From a virus: a DNA stretch of 42,597 nucleotides. The position numbers and the translations under genes were made by a program. Shown here in pieces: positions 21,965-31,491 of the stretch. Position 1 is the stretch's first letter, and each line of letters opens with the position of its first letter. A model generated the notes under the pieces. The model had not been told where the DNA came from, ran no database searches, and saw only the letters and a program-made list of their open reading frames with translations. The stretch covers positions 1 through 42,597 of IMG/VR virus record IMGVR_UViG_3300034073_003675; one strand, written 5' to 3'.

Positions 21965-22533
21965 GTTCTGATATTAACCTTTACTACTTGACCATCTGGT
22001 AATGTTATATTTTCTTGATCTATTATTTCGCCAGCCGTTTTTTGCTCATCTGACATTGCTGCTATAAGTTTATTACGGGCTTCTTTAGCCGCTTGAGCTT
22101 TGGATAATCCTGTTTTCTTTTTAGATTCTGTTGGAACCGGGATTATTGGGGTTTCATCATCAATGAGACTATCCGGATCTATTTTTTCTTGGGAAGAAGC
22201 TTGTTGAGCTATTTTAGATTTATTGCCATACCAAACTTCAGCTCTTTTTTGTGCATCGACAACAATCCCATCGATAAAAGTTTCTAATCTAGTTTTTAAA
22301 ACGTTTTCAACTTCCGAGAGGGTTTCATATAGCTCCCCATCTAAACGTTTTGAATCGATAATTTTTTCTTTGCCGACCGGTCCAACAGAAACTTTCCAAG
22401 AAACTTCATTTCCTTCAAGTTTCTTAACTGTCATTTCTTCAACAACAATAGCAGGAATAATTCTCTGTGCCTTATTGGAAAGCACGTAAATTATCTGACC
22501 TATTTTTAATGTGCTATTTTCTCCAAGTGGCAT
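21961..22533 (-). CDS. Hypothetical protein upstream of GroEL
   Basis: Protein of 190 residues. The N-terminal half is beta-rich (KIGQIIYVLSNKAQRIIPAI). The C-terminal half has a Pro- and Lys-rich linker (PIIPVPTESKKKTG) followed by a helical Ala-rich segment. Stop and GroEL ATG overlap. Not recognised. It and the next three genes form one tightly packed operon leading into GroEL. Confidence 0.6.
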   Translation of the reverse strand: MPLGENSTLKIGQIIYVLSNKAQRIIPAIVVEEMTVKKLEGNEVSWKVSVGPVGKEKIIDSKRLDGELYETLSEVENVLKTRLETFIDGIVVDAQKRAEVWYGNKSKIAQQASSQEKIDPDSLIDDETPIIPVPTESKKKTGLSKAQAAKEARNKLIAAMSDEQKTAGEIIDQENITLPDGQVVKVNIRT

Positions 22534-22540
22534 GATTATC

Positions 22541-22729
22541 TCACTTACGAAGGGCTTTCATCATCTCTTCTGTTAATACAAGAACAACATCTTGTTCGCC
22601 GGTCTTACGTTCATAAGCCGAGAGATCAATGTTTTGTAGATGGGCACGTAGCTTTGTATTATTCAAATGACCACCATAATTCTCATAGAGATAGATTAAC
22701 TTATCAATAACGTTAGGATGCAATTTCAT
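22541..22729 (-). CDS. Hypothetical protein, 62 residues
   Basis: Small helical protein (MKLHPNVIDKLIYLYENYGG at the start). Its ATG overlaps the previous stop by ATGA. No family is recognised. Confidence 0.55.
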   Translation of the reverse strand: MKLHPNVIDKLIYLYENYGGHLNNTKLRAHLQNIDLSAYERKTGEQDVVLVLTEEMMKALRK

Positions 22730-23184
22730 TGTGTTTTCTCCTTCATTTTCTTTTCTAATTCCTTAGCAACTAATTCTTGCTTTTCTTTCTTTTCTTTTTC
22801 GGCTTCATCTTTAATGACAGAAACCTGGAACATTACTTTGTCCAAAATCTTTTGACCTTCTTGTTTAGCAACCTGTAGCGGTTTCATTCCGAGAGCTACA
22901 CGAATTTGATCATTAAGTTCTGGAGTTAGTTTCTCTTTAAGATATTCCATATCCACATACTTGTGTGGTATTTGGTCAACTATCGCAACTTCTCGACCAC
23001 GATCATCTGGCTCTGTCTCTCCGGTATGTTTGTATTCAAAGATAAAAAGCATTGGAGGCATTTGCCCGCCCTTTGGAACTTCAATATAAGGCATTGAGAT
23101 GCCACGTTCATTTTTACCAGATGGTTCCTCATAAAGAATAACTGGCAATTGGGGTTGCTTATTTACTGCTTTAGCTGTGCTCAT
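22726..23184 (-). CDS. Hypothetical protein with Lys/Glu-rich tail
   Basis: Protein of 152 residues: an ordered N-terminal part (PQLPVILYEEPSG, PPMLFIFEYKHTGE) followed by a long charged helix from about 115 rich in EKEKKEKQE repeats. It overlaps both neighbours by ATGA junctions, so expression is coupled. Unrecognised. Confidence 0.6.
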   Translation of the reverse strand: MSTAKAVNKQPQLPVILYEEPSGKNERGISMPYIEVPKGGQMPPMLFIFEYKHTGETEPDDRGREVAIVDQIPHKYVDMEYLKEKLTPELNDQIRVALGMKPLQVAKQEGQKILDKVMFQVSVIKDEAEKEKKEKQELVAKELEKKMKEKTQ

Positions 23185-23450
23185 ATACTTTCTTTCTCTT
23201 CTAAGATATCAACGAATGTGTCAAAGGTATCCTTGTATGAAACCTTTTTTTTGATCTTAACAGTTCTCATAGCCGCCTGAAGAGTTTTTACATCAAGGCG
23301 GTCACTATACTCTTCAAGAAGCTCTTTCTGGCTTTCTTTGAGAAGAGTAATTTCATTTTCTATATTCTTGAAACGGTCAACGAATTCAACAACGAGGGCT
23401 GTTAGCTCATTAATCTCGTCGGGTTGACGTTCTGCTCCATCTAATGCCAT
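23181..23450 (-). CDS. Small coiled-coil protein, possibly GapR-like
   Basis: Protein of 89 residues. ATG 23450 was preferred over an upstream in-frame GTG because AAAGGAG is well placed for it. A long helix (VVEFVDRFKNIENEITLLKE...) is followed by DVKTLQAAMRTVKIKKK. The helix plus DVKxLxxxxRxxK pattern recalls GapR (DUF2312), which binds over-twisted DNA, but this is a weak match by eye. Confidence 0.5.
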   Translation of the reverse strand: MALDGAERQPDEINELTALVVEFVDRFKNIENEITLLKESQKELLEEYSDRLDVKTLQAAMRTVKIKKKVSYKDTFDTFVDILEEKESI

Positions 23451-23514
23451 ATATATCACTCCTTTTTTTAAAAGAGGATAATTGGAACTTTTTTATTTGG
23501 ATGAAATAATAGAT

Positions 23515-24795
23515 TTAGCTTTGACCAGAAACAATTTTTTCAAGTTGTTCTTTACCAGCCTTAACTAAAGAATTAACTTCTGGATTTCCACCCGACATTT
23601 TTTGCAATTCATCTAATTGCTGTATATATGGACCTTTTAGGGATTCTCTAAAAGCTTGCAACAATTCTTTGCTTAACTGGGGATCGTTCAATATTTCTTG
23701 TTTCTTTTTCGGATCTTCAATGCCATTTTTTTTGAAATATTCTTCAATTGGTTTTTGGTAGTTTGCCTGTAGATATGGTATCGTAAATTTATTCATTGAC
23801 TGCGTTGCAGCCTCTATAAGCTTTTTAACTAATAGCGCCTGACCTTTTTTGGCTATTGGAGAGCTATTAATGTTTTGTTGTGCTTTAGAGCTTGTCATAT
23901 AATTTTTAAATGATTCAACTTGTTGTTTTACCTTGTTTAACCAAGTAATTCCTTGTCGAGAAGACAACATGTTGGAAATTTTCTGTTGAATTGGATTTTT
24001 TGGCGGCGCAAATTCAGCCTGTTCTCTTAAGCTTGCGCCACTATATAAACTACTCAGGACAGAATTAATATCTTGGTCGGATAAGTTAGGATGATTTTGT
24101 CTTAATTCTGTGGCAAGGCTGTCTTGAAATAATTTAAAGTCTGCCGGATTATTTGGATTTAACCCAATACTTGGCATTATTTCTTTGAATATATTTTTCA
24201 TGCCTTCTGCATAGTTCTTTCGTTGACGATCATTTGGCACTAAAACGTCATACGCTTCTGTTACAAAGCTTAATGATTTTTTTGCTAGCTGACTTCCTAA
24301 TACCGCCCCAGGAGCTGCAAGAAAAAAAGCAAAATTAAAATCCGGATTTTTCCAAATTTCTTGATTTCTTTCTAATAATTCTCCATATTCTTGGTCAACG
24401 CTTTTTAATTCATTTTCAATTTCTTTTCGATCATCAGTAGCCATCTCGAGAATATTGCCATAATCATCCGGCTTAATAAATGGAATTAAAGTATAAAAAA
24501 GACTTTTGGCAGTTACTTTAGTTTCACCAATTAAACGTGTAGCTATGCTTTTAAGAGCATACCCTGATGCTGATACGGCATCTTTAAATGTATCTAGACC
24601 AAATAATCTTGCAAAATCTGATTTAAAAAATCCAGTACCGGAACTAACTTCACCACCTCCACCGCCCATTCCGCCGCCATAATCATAATATGAATCATAG
24701 TCTGAATAATCGTCTTCATTTAAAATTTTTCTAACCAATAAAGAAACATATTCTTTAAGAAGCTTATTATTTTTGTTTTTGTCGTTTAAGCGCAT
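23515..24795 (-). CDS. Putative internal head protein with targeting-like N-terminus
   Basis: Protein of 426 residues. ATG 24795 was chosen because it leaves the shared peptide KLLKEYVSLLVRKILNE near the start, with an ILNE|D junction at about residue 27, then an Asp/Tyr- and Gly-rich stretch (DYSDYDSYYDYGGGMGGGG). The body is helical, with one apolar segment (FNFAFFLAAPGAVLGSQLAK). No enzyme motif is visible. The N-terminus suggests packaging in the prohead. It overlaps the upstream gene by 29 bases. Confidence 0.6.
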   Translation of the reverse strand: MRLNDKNKNNKLLKEYVSLLVRKILNEDDYSDYDSYYDYGGGMGGGGGEVSSGTGFFKSDFARLFGLDTFKDAVSASGYALKSIATRLIGETKVTAKSLFYTLIPFIKPDDYGNILEMATDDRKEIENELKSVDQEYGELLERNQEIWKNPDFNFAFFLAAPGAVLGSQLAKKSLSFVTEAYDVLVPNDRQRKNYAEGMKNIFKEIMPSIGLNPNNPADFKLFQDSLATELRQNHPNLSDQDINSVLSSLYSGASLREQAEFAPPKNPIQQKISNMLSSRQGITWLNKVKQQVESFKNYMTSSKAQQNINSSPIAKKGQALLVKKLIEAATQSMNKFTIPYLQANYQKPIEEYFKKNGIEDPKKKQEILNDPQLSKELLQAFRESLKGPYIQQLDELQKMSGGNPEVNSLVKAGKEQLEKIVSGQS

Positions 24796-25120
24796 TCTTT
24801 TGTCTCTCTTTATTGTATTTCTTAAGACCCCAACCTCGACGGTGCCTGACCCACTCAGGATTATGTATAACATTATCAGATATTTTTAACTCTTTGCCTG
24901 TCTCACTCTTCCAATACTCTATCACGAGTTTTTCAAAATCATTTAGGGAATGTTTCTTTGTTACGTAATGTCTCCGAGAGAAATAATGCCGATATTCATT
25001 TGTTAATAACCACAATATTTCCTTTTTAACTGCCAACCAATCCTCGGACTCATTGGCATATTGCATAACATAATTAATAGCTTCCCAAATCTTATCCGGA
25101 ATATCATTTATTTCTTTCAT
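24767..25120 (-). CDS. Hypothetical protein
   Basis: Protein of 117 residues, Trp-rich and basic towards the C-terminus (WVRHRRGWGLKKYNKERQKN). It is the first gene of the minus-strand operon and is divergent from the 25173 gene. The upstream region on this strand reads CTAATTATAGGATAAAAG. Not recognised. Confidence 0.55.
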   Translation of the reverse strand: MKEINDIPDKIWEAINYVMQYANESEDWLAVKKEILWLLTNEYRHYFSRRHYVTKKHSLNDFEKLVIEYWKSETGKELKISDNVIHNPEWVRHRRGWGLKKYNKERQKNALKRQKQK

Positions 25121-25143
25121 CTTTTATCCTATAATTAGTTTGT

Positions 25144-25165
25144 GGAACCCTACCAATTAGAGAAG
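25144..25165 (+). promoter_or_regulatory. Conserved upstream motif, copy 1
   Basis: GGAACCCTACCAATTAGA ahead of the 25173 gene matches GGAACGCTACCAATTAGA at 41806 in 17 of 18 positions. Both lie about 30 bases upstream of an ATG, suggesting a shared promoter or control element. Confidence 0.45.
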
Positions 25166-25172
25166 GTTATAC

Positions 25173-25742
25173 ATGAAAAGTGCTCGTAAAACAATTGGAC
25201 TTATTGCTGGAGGCTTCAAACCTTTCACGGCAGGTCATTATAATTTAGTTCAAAAAGCTTCAAGTGAATGTGATGAAGTAAAACTTTTTGTTTCTATTGG
25301 TGATCGTAAGCGTAAAGGCGAACTACCTCTTACATGGGCACAGATGCAGCCAATATGGAATGAATATTTGGAACCAGCAATTGCAAAACTTGGTAATGTA
25401 GATGTTGTTTATACCAAGTCTCCGATTTATTCTATTATTGATCTTCTTCGTGATGCCAATGCCGATACAAAAAATTATAATAGCTATTATGTCTATTCAG
25501 ATCCAGAAGATGCTGGAAACAATTATAATGAAAACACTCAAATGAAATATTGGCCTCGTCTTGTAGAGAACGATCAATTTGAACTTAAGATGATTGATCG
25601 TGAGGAGACAGGTGGCATATCTGGAACCGTTATGCGTAAGGCATTAGCAAAACGCACAAAACCTAATATGAAAGCATTTATAGCAGGATTGCCAGAACCG
25701 GTTCGTATATATGGTCCGGATATATATGCACGACTATCCTAA
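25173..25742 (+). CDS. Cytidylyltransferase-like nucleotidyltransferase
   Basis: Rossmann-type nucleotidyltransferase of 189 residues. GGFKPFTAGHYNLV (13-26) carries a TAGH variant of the HxGH motif, and ISGTVMRKAL near 151 is the ISSTxxR-type motif. The family includes NMN adenylyltransferase, pantetheine-phosphate adenylyltransferase and glycerol-3-phosphate cytidylyltransferase; the substrate here is unknown. AGAAGG precedes the start. The 3' end overlaps the convergent nuclease gene by nine bases. Confidence 0.8.
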   Translation: MKSARKTIGLIAGGFKPFTAGHYNLVQKASSECDEVKLFVSIGDRKRKGELPLTWAQMQPIWNEYLEPAIAKLGNVDVVYTKSPIYSIIDLLRDANADTKNYNSYYVYSDPEDAGNNYNENTQMKYWPRLVENDQFELKMIDREETGGISGTVMRKALAKRTKPNMKAFIAGLPEPVRIYGPDIYARLS

Positions 25743-27164
25743 AATACGTTCAAGTAAACGTTTAACGTTTTCTGATACCTGACCTTTAATGCTTAATAAG
25801 CTCTGAAGGGTTGTTGACATTGCGATATCGCATTTGATCGCCAATCTGATTGCATCAATTCCACCCTTTCCATATGTTGTTAAACTAACTGAGTTAATAA
25901 CGTCAGGTGTGAATAAAGGAATAGGCAAACCTAATACGTTAGGTCTTCCAGGGATTAGATATGGATATATTTCGTTTCCGGAAACAATCATGAAATAATC
26001 ATCGGCTCCATTTTCTTTCTTCCAATGATTTATAATCGTATTATGTGCAATATTAACAACTACGTCCGATGAATCTGTCATAATTTCTTTTGATTCGCCA
26101 GTTTTTCTTTTATATGAAAAACATTTGCTGCTAACAGTTCCGGCATCTGCCGCTGGTCTGACGCTTCCATCTGGTGCCAAATAAGTTTTTCCACCGACGA
26201 TAACCCAGTCTGTATCTGTTGTTTTTGATTTTACGTCAATTTCAGAATATAAGTTCTTTTCCGGGTTATAAAAGTATATTTTCTTATTAAGACTTAAGTT
26301 GTCATTTGTACCTCGTGGTATAAATGCTTGTACAGTTTTTCCACTATCTGGATGTATTACTGAAAATCCTGCCGATTGATGACTGCAAAATTTAAACTTT
26401 CCAAAAGGAATTTTTCTTTTGGACATAATTGCTATTGCTTCTTTATCTGCGGTAAGCTTACCGTAACGCCCACAGTCTGGTTTTCCTTCTGGACTTAAAG
26501 AACCTTGCGTTAATATTGCTTCAAACACATTTCCAGGCTTCAATTTGTCAATATTCAATTCATTAATCTTGCCATTAGCTAACTTTTTATATATTTTTAT
26601 GTTATTTTCTTTTGCCAAAGCTTTTGCAATATTGTCAAAATCTATAATGTCATAAGAATTTAGTTTAACGGTTTTATCATATATGGCAACTAGTCCGCCC
26701 TCACGTGATTTAACCTCCACAAAAGATGGTTTTTTATTAGGAGGAATTATTGATATATCCGGATTTTGCTCGCCTTTTTGATTTGATACAAATTGCCAAC
26801 CGGGATAACGTTGCGACTGCTGTAGAACGCTGCATATATATATCTGTTGTTTAATGCCTCCACGTTCACTTTCTCCCTCAGAAAGTCCAGCAAATATGCT
26901 CTCTTTCAAATTATCAGGAGTATATTTATTGTTCATTTCGGCAGGTTCAGATTGTTTAACTGTGCCATTTCCGGAATATAATATTGCTTCTATTTCTTTA
27001 GCTTCTTGTTCGGCTTCATTAATGTCAAATTCTCGATCTTGTAAATTTGCATCTGCTGCCGAATCAATAGAAAACAATTGTTCACGTGTGTTATCGGCTT
27101 CTAAAAGTTCAAGTAGCAATAATTCTAAATTTGACTTTTTATTCACTTTGGACACTCCACTCAT
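25734..27164 (-). CDS. PD-(D/E)xK nuclease-like protein with targeting-like N-terminus
   Basis: Protein of 476 residues. A PD-(D/E)xK pattern is visible: NPDISII (Asp136) and, 14 residues on, SFVEVKSREG with Glu150 and Lys152, preceded by a Gln-rich helix (QQIYICSVLQQSQRY). This arrangement is the metal-binding core of many restriction, repair and phage nucleases. The N-terminus SNLELLLLELLE followed by Ala-Asp has a possible prohead cleavage site, so it may be carried in the capsid. The C-terminal two thirds are unrecognised. ATG 27164 was chosen over a GTG two codons upstream. It is divergent from the portal gene. Confidence 0.6.
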   Translation of the reverse strand: MSGVSKVNKKSNLELLLLELLEADNTREQLFSIDSAADANLQDREFDINEAEQEAKEIEAILYSGNGTVKQSEPAEMNNKYTPDNLKESIFAGLSEGESERGGIKQQIYICSVLQQSQRYPGWQFVSNQKGEQNPDISIIPPNKKPSFVEVKSREGGLVAIYDKTVKLNSYDIIDFDNIAKALAKENNIKIYKKLANGKINELNIDKLKPGNVFEAILTQGSLSPEGKPDCGRYGKLTADKEAIAIMSKRKIPFGKFKFCSHQSAGFSVIHPDSGKTVQAFIPRGTNDNLSLNKKIYFYNPEKNLYSEIDVKSKTTDTDWVIVGGKTYLAPDGSVRPAADAGTVSSKCFSYKRKTGESKEIMTDSSDVVVNIAHNTIINHWKKENGADDYFMIVSGNEIYPYLIPGRPNVLGLPIPLFTPDVINSVSLTTYGKGGIDAIRLAIKCDIAMSTTLQSLLSIKGQVSENVKRLLERILG

Positions 27165-27203
27165 TTTCACTCAATAATTACAATCACGAAGAGGTAATTT
27201 ACA

Positions 27204-29324
27204 TTGGCCAATCGAAATGATCCATTTTTCTCCAGACTAACCAAATTATTCCGGTCTGGACCCGCAATCCAACGTCGTGTCAAAGGATACGATTATAAAA
27301 GCTATTACGATAATCAACTGGTCCGTGGTAACTTAGGTTATCGTGGTCCATTCCCGTTTGGTCGTGAAAGTTCCCCTTTCTCTGTCCTCGGAGCGTATGG
27401 TATTCTTGATCGTATGGCTCGTTATGCCGAATTCGCAGAAATGGAATATCAGCCAGAGATTGCCGCAGCTTTAAATATATTCGCTGATGAAACGGCAGCC
27501 GGTGATGAAAAGGGTAAAGCTTTTCACTTATTTTCGAAAAATCCGGAAGTAAAGAAAGCTCTTGAAGAACTCTTCTATGATATCCTCAATATAGATTTCA
27601 ATCTCCGTCCATGGATTCGTAACTTGGTAAAATATGGAGATTTCTTCCTCTATAACGAAGTTATTCCAGATATTGGTATTGTTAACGTCCAGCCAATCCC
27701 TGTAAACGAGTTAGAGCGAGAGGAAGGCTTTGACCAGCATGATCCATATGCTGTTCGTTATAAGTGGCTTACAAGAGGTAATAGATACCTTGAGAACTGG
27801 CAAATAACCCATATGCGTGTTCTTGGTAATGACTTGTTCTTGCCATATGGTACTTCATTATTAGAACCAGCCAGAAGAATTTGGCGACAACTCATGATGA
27901 TGGAAGATAGCATGTTAGTCTATCGTGTTGTTCGTTCTCCAGAGCGTCGTGTTTTCTATATTGACGTTGGTAACGTAGCTCCTAATGACGTTCCTTCATA
28001 CATGGAAGCCGTTAAACAGACCATGCGTTCCCGTGATGTGGTAGACAGAACAAATGGTAGAATGGACCAGAGATATAATCCACTAAGCATTGATGAAGAC
28101 TATTTCATTCCAGTTCGTGGTGGACAAACCGGAACAAAGATTGAAACCCTTGCTGGTGGTCAAAACGCTACAGCAGTTGACGACGTGAAATATCTTCAAC
28201 AGAAGTTGTTTGCAGCTATTCAAGTTCCAAAGCCTTATTTGAACTTTGACGAAAATCTTTCTGCCAAGGCATCTCTTGCCCAGCAGGACGTTCGTTTCTC
28301 GAGAACAATTTCTGTATTGCAGAGAGTTATTATTAGTGAACTTAATAAGATGGCAATGATTCATCTCTATTCAAAGGGATTTGATGGAGAGGATCTTATT
28401 TCATTTGATCTTAAACTTAGTAATCCATCTACAGTAGCAATGCAACAGAAGCTGGAAGCACTTTCAACTAAGTTCGAAATTGCTGGTAAGGCAAAAGAAA
28501 CAAAGCTTGTTGATCAAGATTGGATTCAAAAGAAAATTCTAGATCTTACTGATGATGATATTATTAAGATTGAGGCTGGCGTCCGCCGGGATAAGATTCG
28601 TGAAGCAGAAATTGAAGCTATAGCAGTCAAAGAAAATCTTCCAGAGAAGAACACTACAACTGATCCATTTGATCCAAGTAACTACGTGATGCCTGGAGCT
28701 AATGTTCCAAAGAATGCACCAAGAGGTGAACCAATTGGTGGTAATGCAAATACGCCAATAACTCCTAAAAATGTTACTGCTGATATGCAAGCAGTAGCTA
28801 CAAGTGGGGTATCAGCAGCAGGTCAACCTTCAGCATCTCCAGATGCGGCTCCAAGTGGGTTGCCAATTAAAGCTACTCCATTCCTTACAGCCGCTAAACA
28901 TAACAGTAAACGTCGAGTTGGTATGTCTGGTAAAGGAAGTCTATCGATGCCAGATTTTAAAGATATGCTTTCCGGAACAAATAAATATTTGAAAGATATA
29001 GAAGATAAAGAAACACTTAATTTAAAATCTCAATTTACTACTCTTTCTGAAAAATTCAATGATATTGAGCTTGAATATAAGGCACCTCCCGTTATATCAC
29101 GTGATATGAAATATTTGATGAATAAGCTTGATGATCATTTTGCTAAAAGCGGAGGCCGAAAAAATAAAAAGATTCTTACGGAAGCTGAAGTAAAGCTTAA
29201 TGAACTTAAAGACGAACAGTTGTTTGAAATGGAAATGATTGATGATGAGATAATCATAGAAAGTTCAACAATTGAAAAAAAAGAATCAGAAAATGATGAC
29301 TTAGACCTGAGCGTATTAGAATAA
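27204..29324 (+). CDS. Portal protein, T4 gp20-like
   Basis: Dodecameric ring at the capsid vertex through which DNA passes, 706 residues. Marks of gp20: FADETAAGDEKG, SMLVYRVVRSPERRVFYIDVGN, RYNPLSIDEDYFIPVRGGQTG, ETLAGGQNATAVDDVKYLQQKL and VPKPYLNFDE. The last 200 residues are an added low-complexity and acidic tail. The start codon is TTG with GAAGAGG upstream (27188-27194). It is divergent from the nuclease gene and opens the head-gene run to 35977. Confidence 0.93.
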   Translation: MANRNDPFFSRLTKLFRSGPAIQRRVKGYDYKSYYDNQLVRGNLGYRGPFPFGRESSPFSVLGAYGILDRMARYAEFAEMEYQPEIAAALNIFADETAAGDEKGKAFHLFSKNPEVKKALEELFYDILNIDFNLRPWIRNLVKYGDFFLYNEVIPDIGIVNVQPIPVNELEREEGFDQHDPYAVRYKWLTRGNRYLENWQITHMRVLGNDLFLPYGTSLLEPARRIWRQLMMMEDSMLVYRVVRSPERRVFYIDVGNVAPNDVPSYMEAVKQTMRSRDVVDRTNGRMDQRYNPLSIDEDYFIPVRGGQTGTKIETLAGGQNATAVDDVKYLQQKLFAAIQVPKPYLNFDENLSAKASLAQQDVRFSRTISVLQRVIISELNKMAMIHLYSKGFDGEDLISFDLKLSNPSTVAMQQKLEALSTKFEIAGKAKETKLVDQDWIQKKILDLTDDDIIKIEAGVRRDKIREAEIEAIAVKENLPEKNTTTDPFDPSNYVMPGANVPKNAPRGEPIGGNANTPITPKNVTADMQAVATSGVSAAGQPSASPDAAPSGLPIKATPFLTAAKHNSKRRVGMSGKGSLSMPDFKDMLSGTNKYLKDIEDKETLNLKSQFTTLSEKFNDIELEYKAPPVISRDMKYLMNKLDDHFAKSGGRKNKKILTEAEVKLNELKDEQLFEMEMIDDEIIIESSTIEKKESENDDLDLSVLE

Positions 29325-29394
29325 CATGACATTTAATATAGTTCTTCTATATTTATATCAGGAATTGACCTATAAAGAGAATGGGTAATTTGAG

Positions 29395-30258
29395 ATGGAA
29401 TTTAAACATAACAAAAAACGTAATATTGGTTTGATTAGTGAATTCTTTTCACGTTATATTGCTGAAGCATTTATTGATGAACGGCATGGTGACATCACCA
29501 AGGCTCGTAAGCTTTGGGAAAAACATGTGCATCCTAAATCTGCAACATATGAAGAATTACAGATATTCAATGCCTTAAATGAGAGCAACTTAAACTCAAA
29601 AGAGGTTGCTTTTTCAATGTTAGAGAGAGCAAAGAATCTGTGTAAGAAACAATCTCAAATCAAATTAGATGAAGAAAAAGCTTCTCTCATTAATGAGATC
29701 GCAAATACATTAGACGATAAAAGCTTTTTTGATCGTTCAATTCCAAATTATAAAAATTATGCTTCTATACAAGTTTTGATGAATGCCTGGAGAGGAACTG
29801 GATTTAAAGGTTCTTTAATGGAAATGGCAAATCTTGAAGAAATGATTTTAGAACATATATTAACAAAAAAAGAAGTAGCTACTTCTGACGTTGAATCATA
29901 TACCTCTTCAGAGGTTAATTCACTTGTTGTTAAATTAATGACAGAGAAGTTCAACGCAAAATATAATGGTCTTTTAAATGAAAATCAAAAACAGATTGTA
30001 AGTCTTTACATGTTAAGTCGTGATAATAATAACAATAGAGAACAGTTACAAAATCTTCTTCTAAATTTAAAGAATGACGCTGTTAAAATGCTTAAATCTC
30101 CTGTGATGAAAGAAAATTTTGAAGGCGGTCTTAAAAACAAACTAAAAGACATTGTTTCCTTACTTGAGAGTAATGATTTGTCGCAAATTAATGATGATAC
30201 AGTTACCTTTTATATGTCGATTGCAAAATTAAAAGAAGAAATGGAGAGCAAATCATGA
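29395..30258 (+). CDS. Head-module protein between portal and protease
   Basis: Helical protein of 287 residues in the place where T4 has gp67/gp68, so a prohead core role is likely from position. The N-terminus (NIGLISEFFSRYIAE followed by Ala) has a possible IAE|A cleavage site. The stop overlaps the protease ATG. No motif identifies it further. Confidence 0.6.
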   Translation: MEFKHNKKRNIGLISEFFSRYIAEAFIDERHGDITKARKLWEKHVHPKSATYEELQIFNALNESNLNSKEVAFSMLERAKNLCKKQSQIKLDEEKASLINEIANTLDDKSFFDRSIPNYKNYASIQVLMNAWRGTGFKGSLMEMANLEEMILEHILTKKEVATSDVESYTSSEVNSLVVKLMTEKFNAKYNGLLNENQKQIVSLYMLSRDNNNNREQLQNLLLNLKNDAVKMLKSPVMKENFEGGLKNKLKDIVSLLESNDLSQINDDTVTFYMSIAKLKEEMESKS

Positions 30259-30860
30259 AACTCTTAAAAGAATTCAAAGAATTTAACTACGAAATAATCA
30301 AAGAAGATGCTGTCGATGGTCGCCCGGGTAAGCTATTTGTTAAAGGCGTTATTCAACGTGCAGATACTCTTAATCAAAATGGACGTATCTATCCAAAAGA
30401 TATTCTCTTTAAGGAAGTAGAAAACTATCGCAAAGTTGTTCAAGAACGTAGGGCAATGGGAGAGCTTGACCATGCCGATGATCCGGTTGTTAATCTTAAA
30501 AACGTTTCTCATCTTATTACAGATATCTGGGCAGATGATGAAGTTGTTTATGGGAAGATTGAAATCCTTCCAACTCCAATGGGCAGCATCGCTCGTAACT
30601 TAATTGAAAGCAATGTTAAAATTGGCATTTCTTCCCGTGCTCTTGGTTCTGTAAGAAGCCGTGGAGATGCAGATATAGTTCAAGACGATCTCCATCTTAT
30701 ATGCTGGGACTTAGTTTCTGAACCTTCTACTCCAGGTGCTTATATGATGCGTGAGGCAAAAGAAGTAGACCCACGTATTCTTAATAAGATATTCTCCAAG
30801 AGTGATCGTATTGACCGTATTGCAAATGACATTCTTGGTATCAAGAAGGGTCGTCTATGA
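30255..30860 (+). CDS. Prohead protease, T4 gp21-like
   Basis: Serine protease of the herpes-assemblin/U9 type, 201 residues, which cleaves scaffold and capsid propeptides. GELDHADDP carries the catalytic His73 and ISSRALGSV the Ser126/127; SEPSTPGAYM follows as in T4-like proteases. The N-terminus KLLKEFKEFNYEIIKE followed by Asp resembles the propeptides of its putative substrates, consistent with self-cleavage. It overlaps genes on both sides by ATGA junctions. In T4 the enzyme cuts after (L/I)-x-E; the same specificity is inferred here. Confidence 0.9.
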   Translation: MKLLKEFKEFNYEIIKEDAVDGRPGKLFVKGVIQRADTLNQNGRIYPKDILFKEVENYRKVVQERRAMGELDHADDPVVNLKNVSHLITDIWADDEVVYGKIEILPTPMGSIARNLIESNVKIGISSRALGSVRSRGDADIVQDDLHLICWDLVSEPSTPGAYMMREAKEVDPRILNKIFSKSDRIDRIANDILGIKKGRL

Positions 30861-31432
30861 AAATGACAAAATCAGATTTTAAGGGCTTGATCAAAGAGTG
30901 CATCCGTGAACTTATTAAAGAGGGTGCATTTAATGAAGTTGCTAATGTTGTTTTAGAAAGTGCAGGTAATGCTCCTAAAACAAGTATTAGAGTTGCGGCT
31001 TCTGATATGGTTAATCAAGCAAGAAAAAGTCCTGTTGACGCTGCTCGTGCTCGCTCCGCAGCAATGAGAATGGCTGGATATGATGATTTTATGCCAGAGG
31101 ATGCGGGAGGTTCAATCCCATTTGGCAGCCAAGGAGCTCCAATTGTGAATGATGGTCTTAAAAAGCTTATTGAAGCTACCTCTACTCAAATGAGTAAAGG
31201 CGATAATAAAATGGCTAATGCATATGCGGCAATTCTTGCTGATACTGCCATGAATACTCTTCCGCAACAAATGGCACAAGATCCATCGAGAAGTGGTGGA
31301 TATGGCGCATTAGCTGCTGCTGGTATGCAAGGGGCACAAGAAAAGGTAGCTCCACAAGAGCTACAAGCAATTGCTCCTTCCGGAGATATGAGCCATTGGG
31401 CTAAATTAGCATTCGGAAAATATAATAAATAA
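30857..31432 (+). CDS. Putative head-core protein with targeting-like N-terminus
   Basis: Protein of 191 residues starting in an ATGA overlap with the protease. The N-terminus DFKGLIKECIRELIKE followed by Gly has a LIKE|G site. The rest is Ala-, Met- and Gln-rich and helical, without a recognised domain. Position between protease and scaffold points to a core or internal protein. Confidence 0.6.
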   Translation: MKMTKSDFKGLIKECIRELIKEGAFNEVANVVLESAGNAPKTSIRVAASDMVNQARKSPVDAARARSAAMRMAGYDDFMPEDAGGSIPFGSQGAPIVNDGLKKLIEATSTQMSKGDNKMANAYAAILADTAMNTLPQQMAQDPSRSGGYGALAAAGMQGAQEKVAPQELQAIAPSGDMSHWAKLAFGKYNK

Positions 31433-31491
31433 TCTATCTGCTGAGACTAGTTATAATTGCAACATATTTAGTTGATAACAAAGGATGATTT

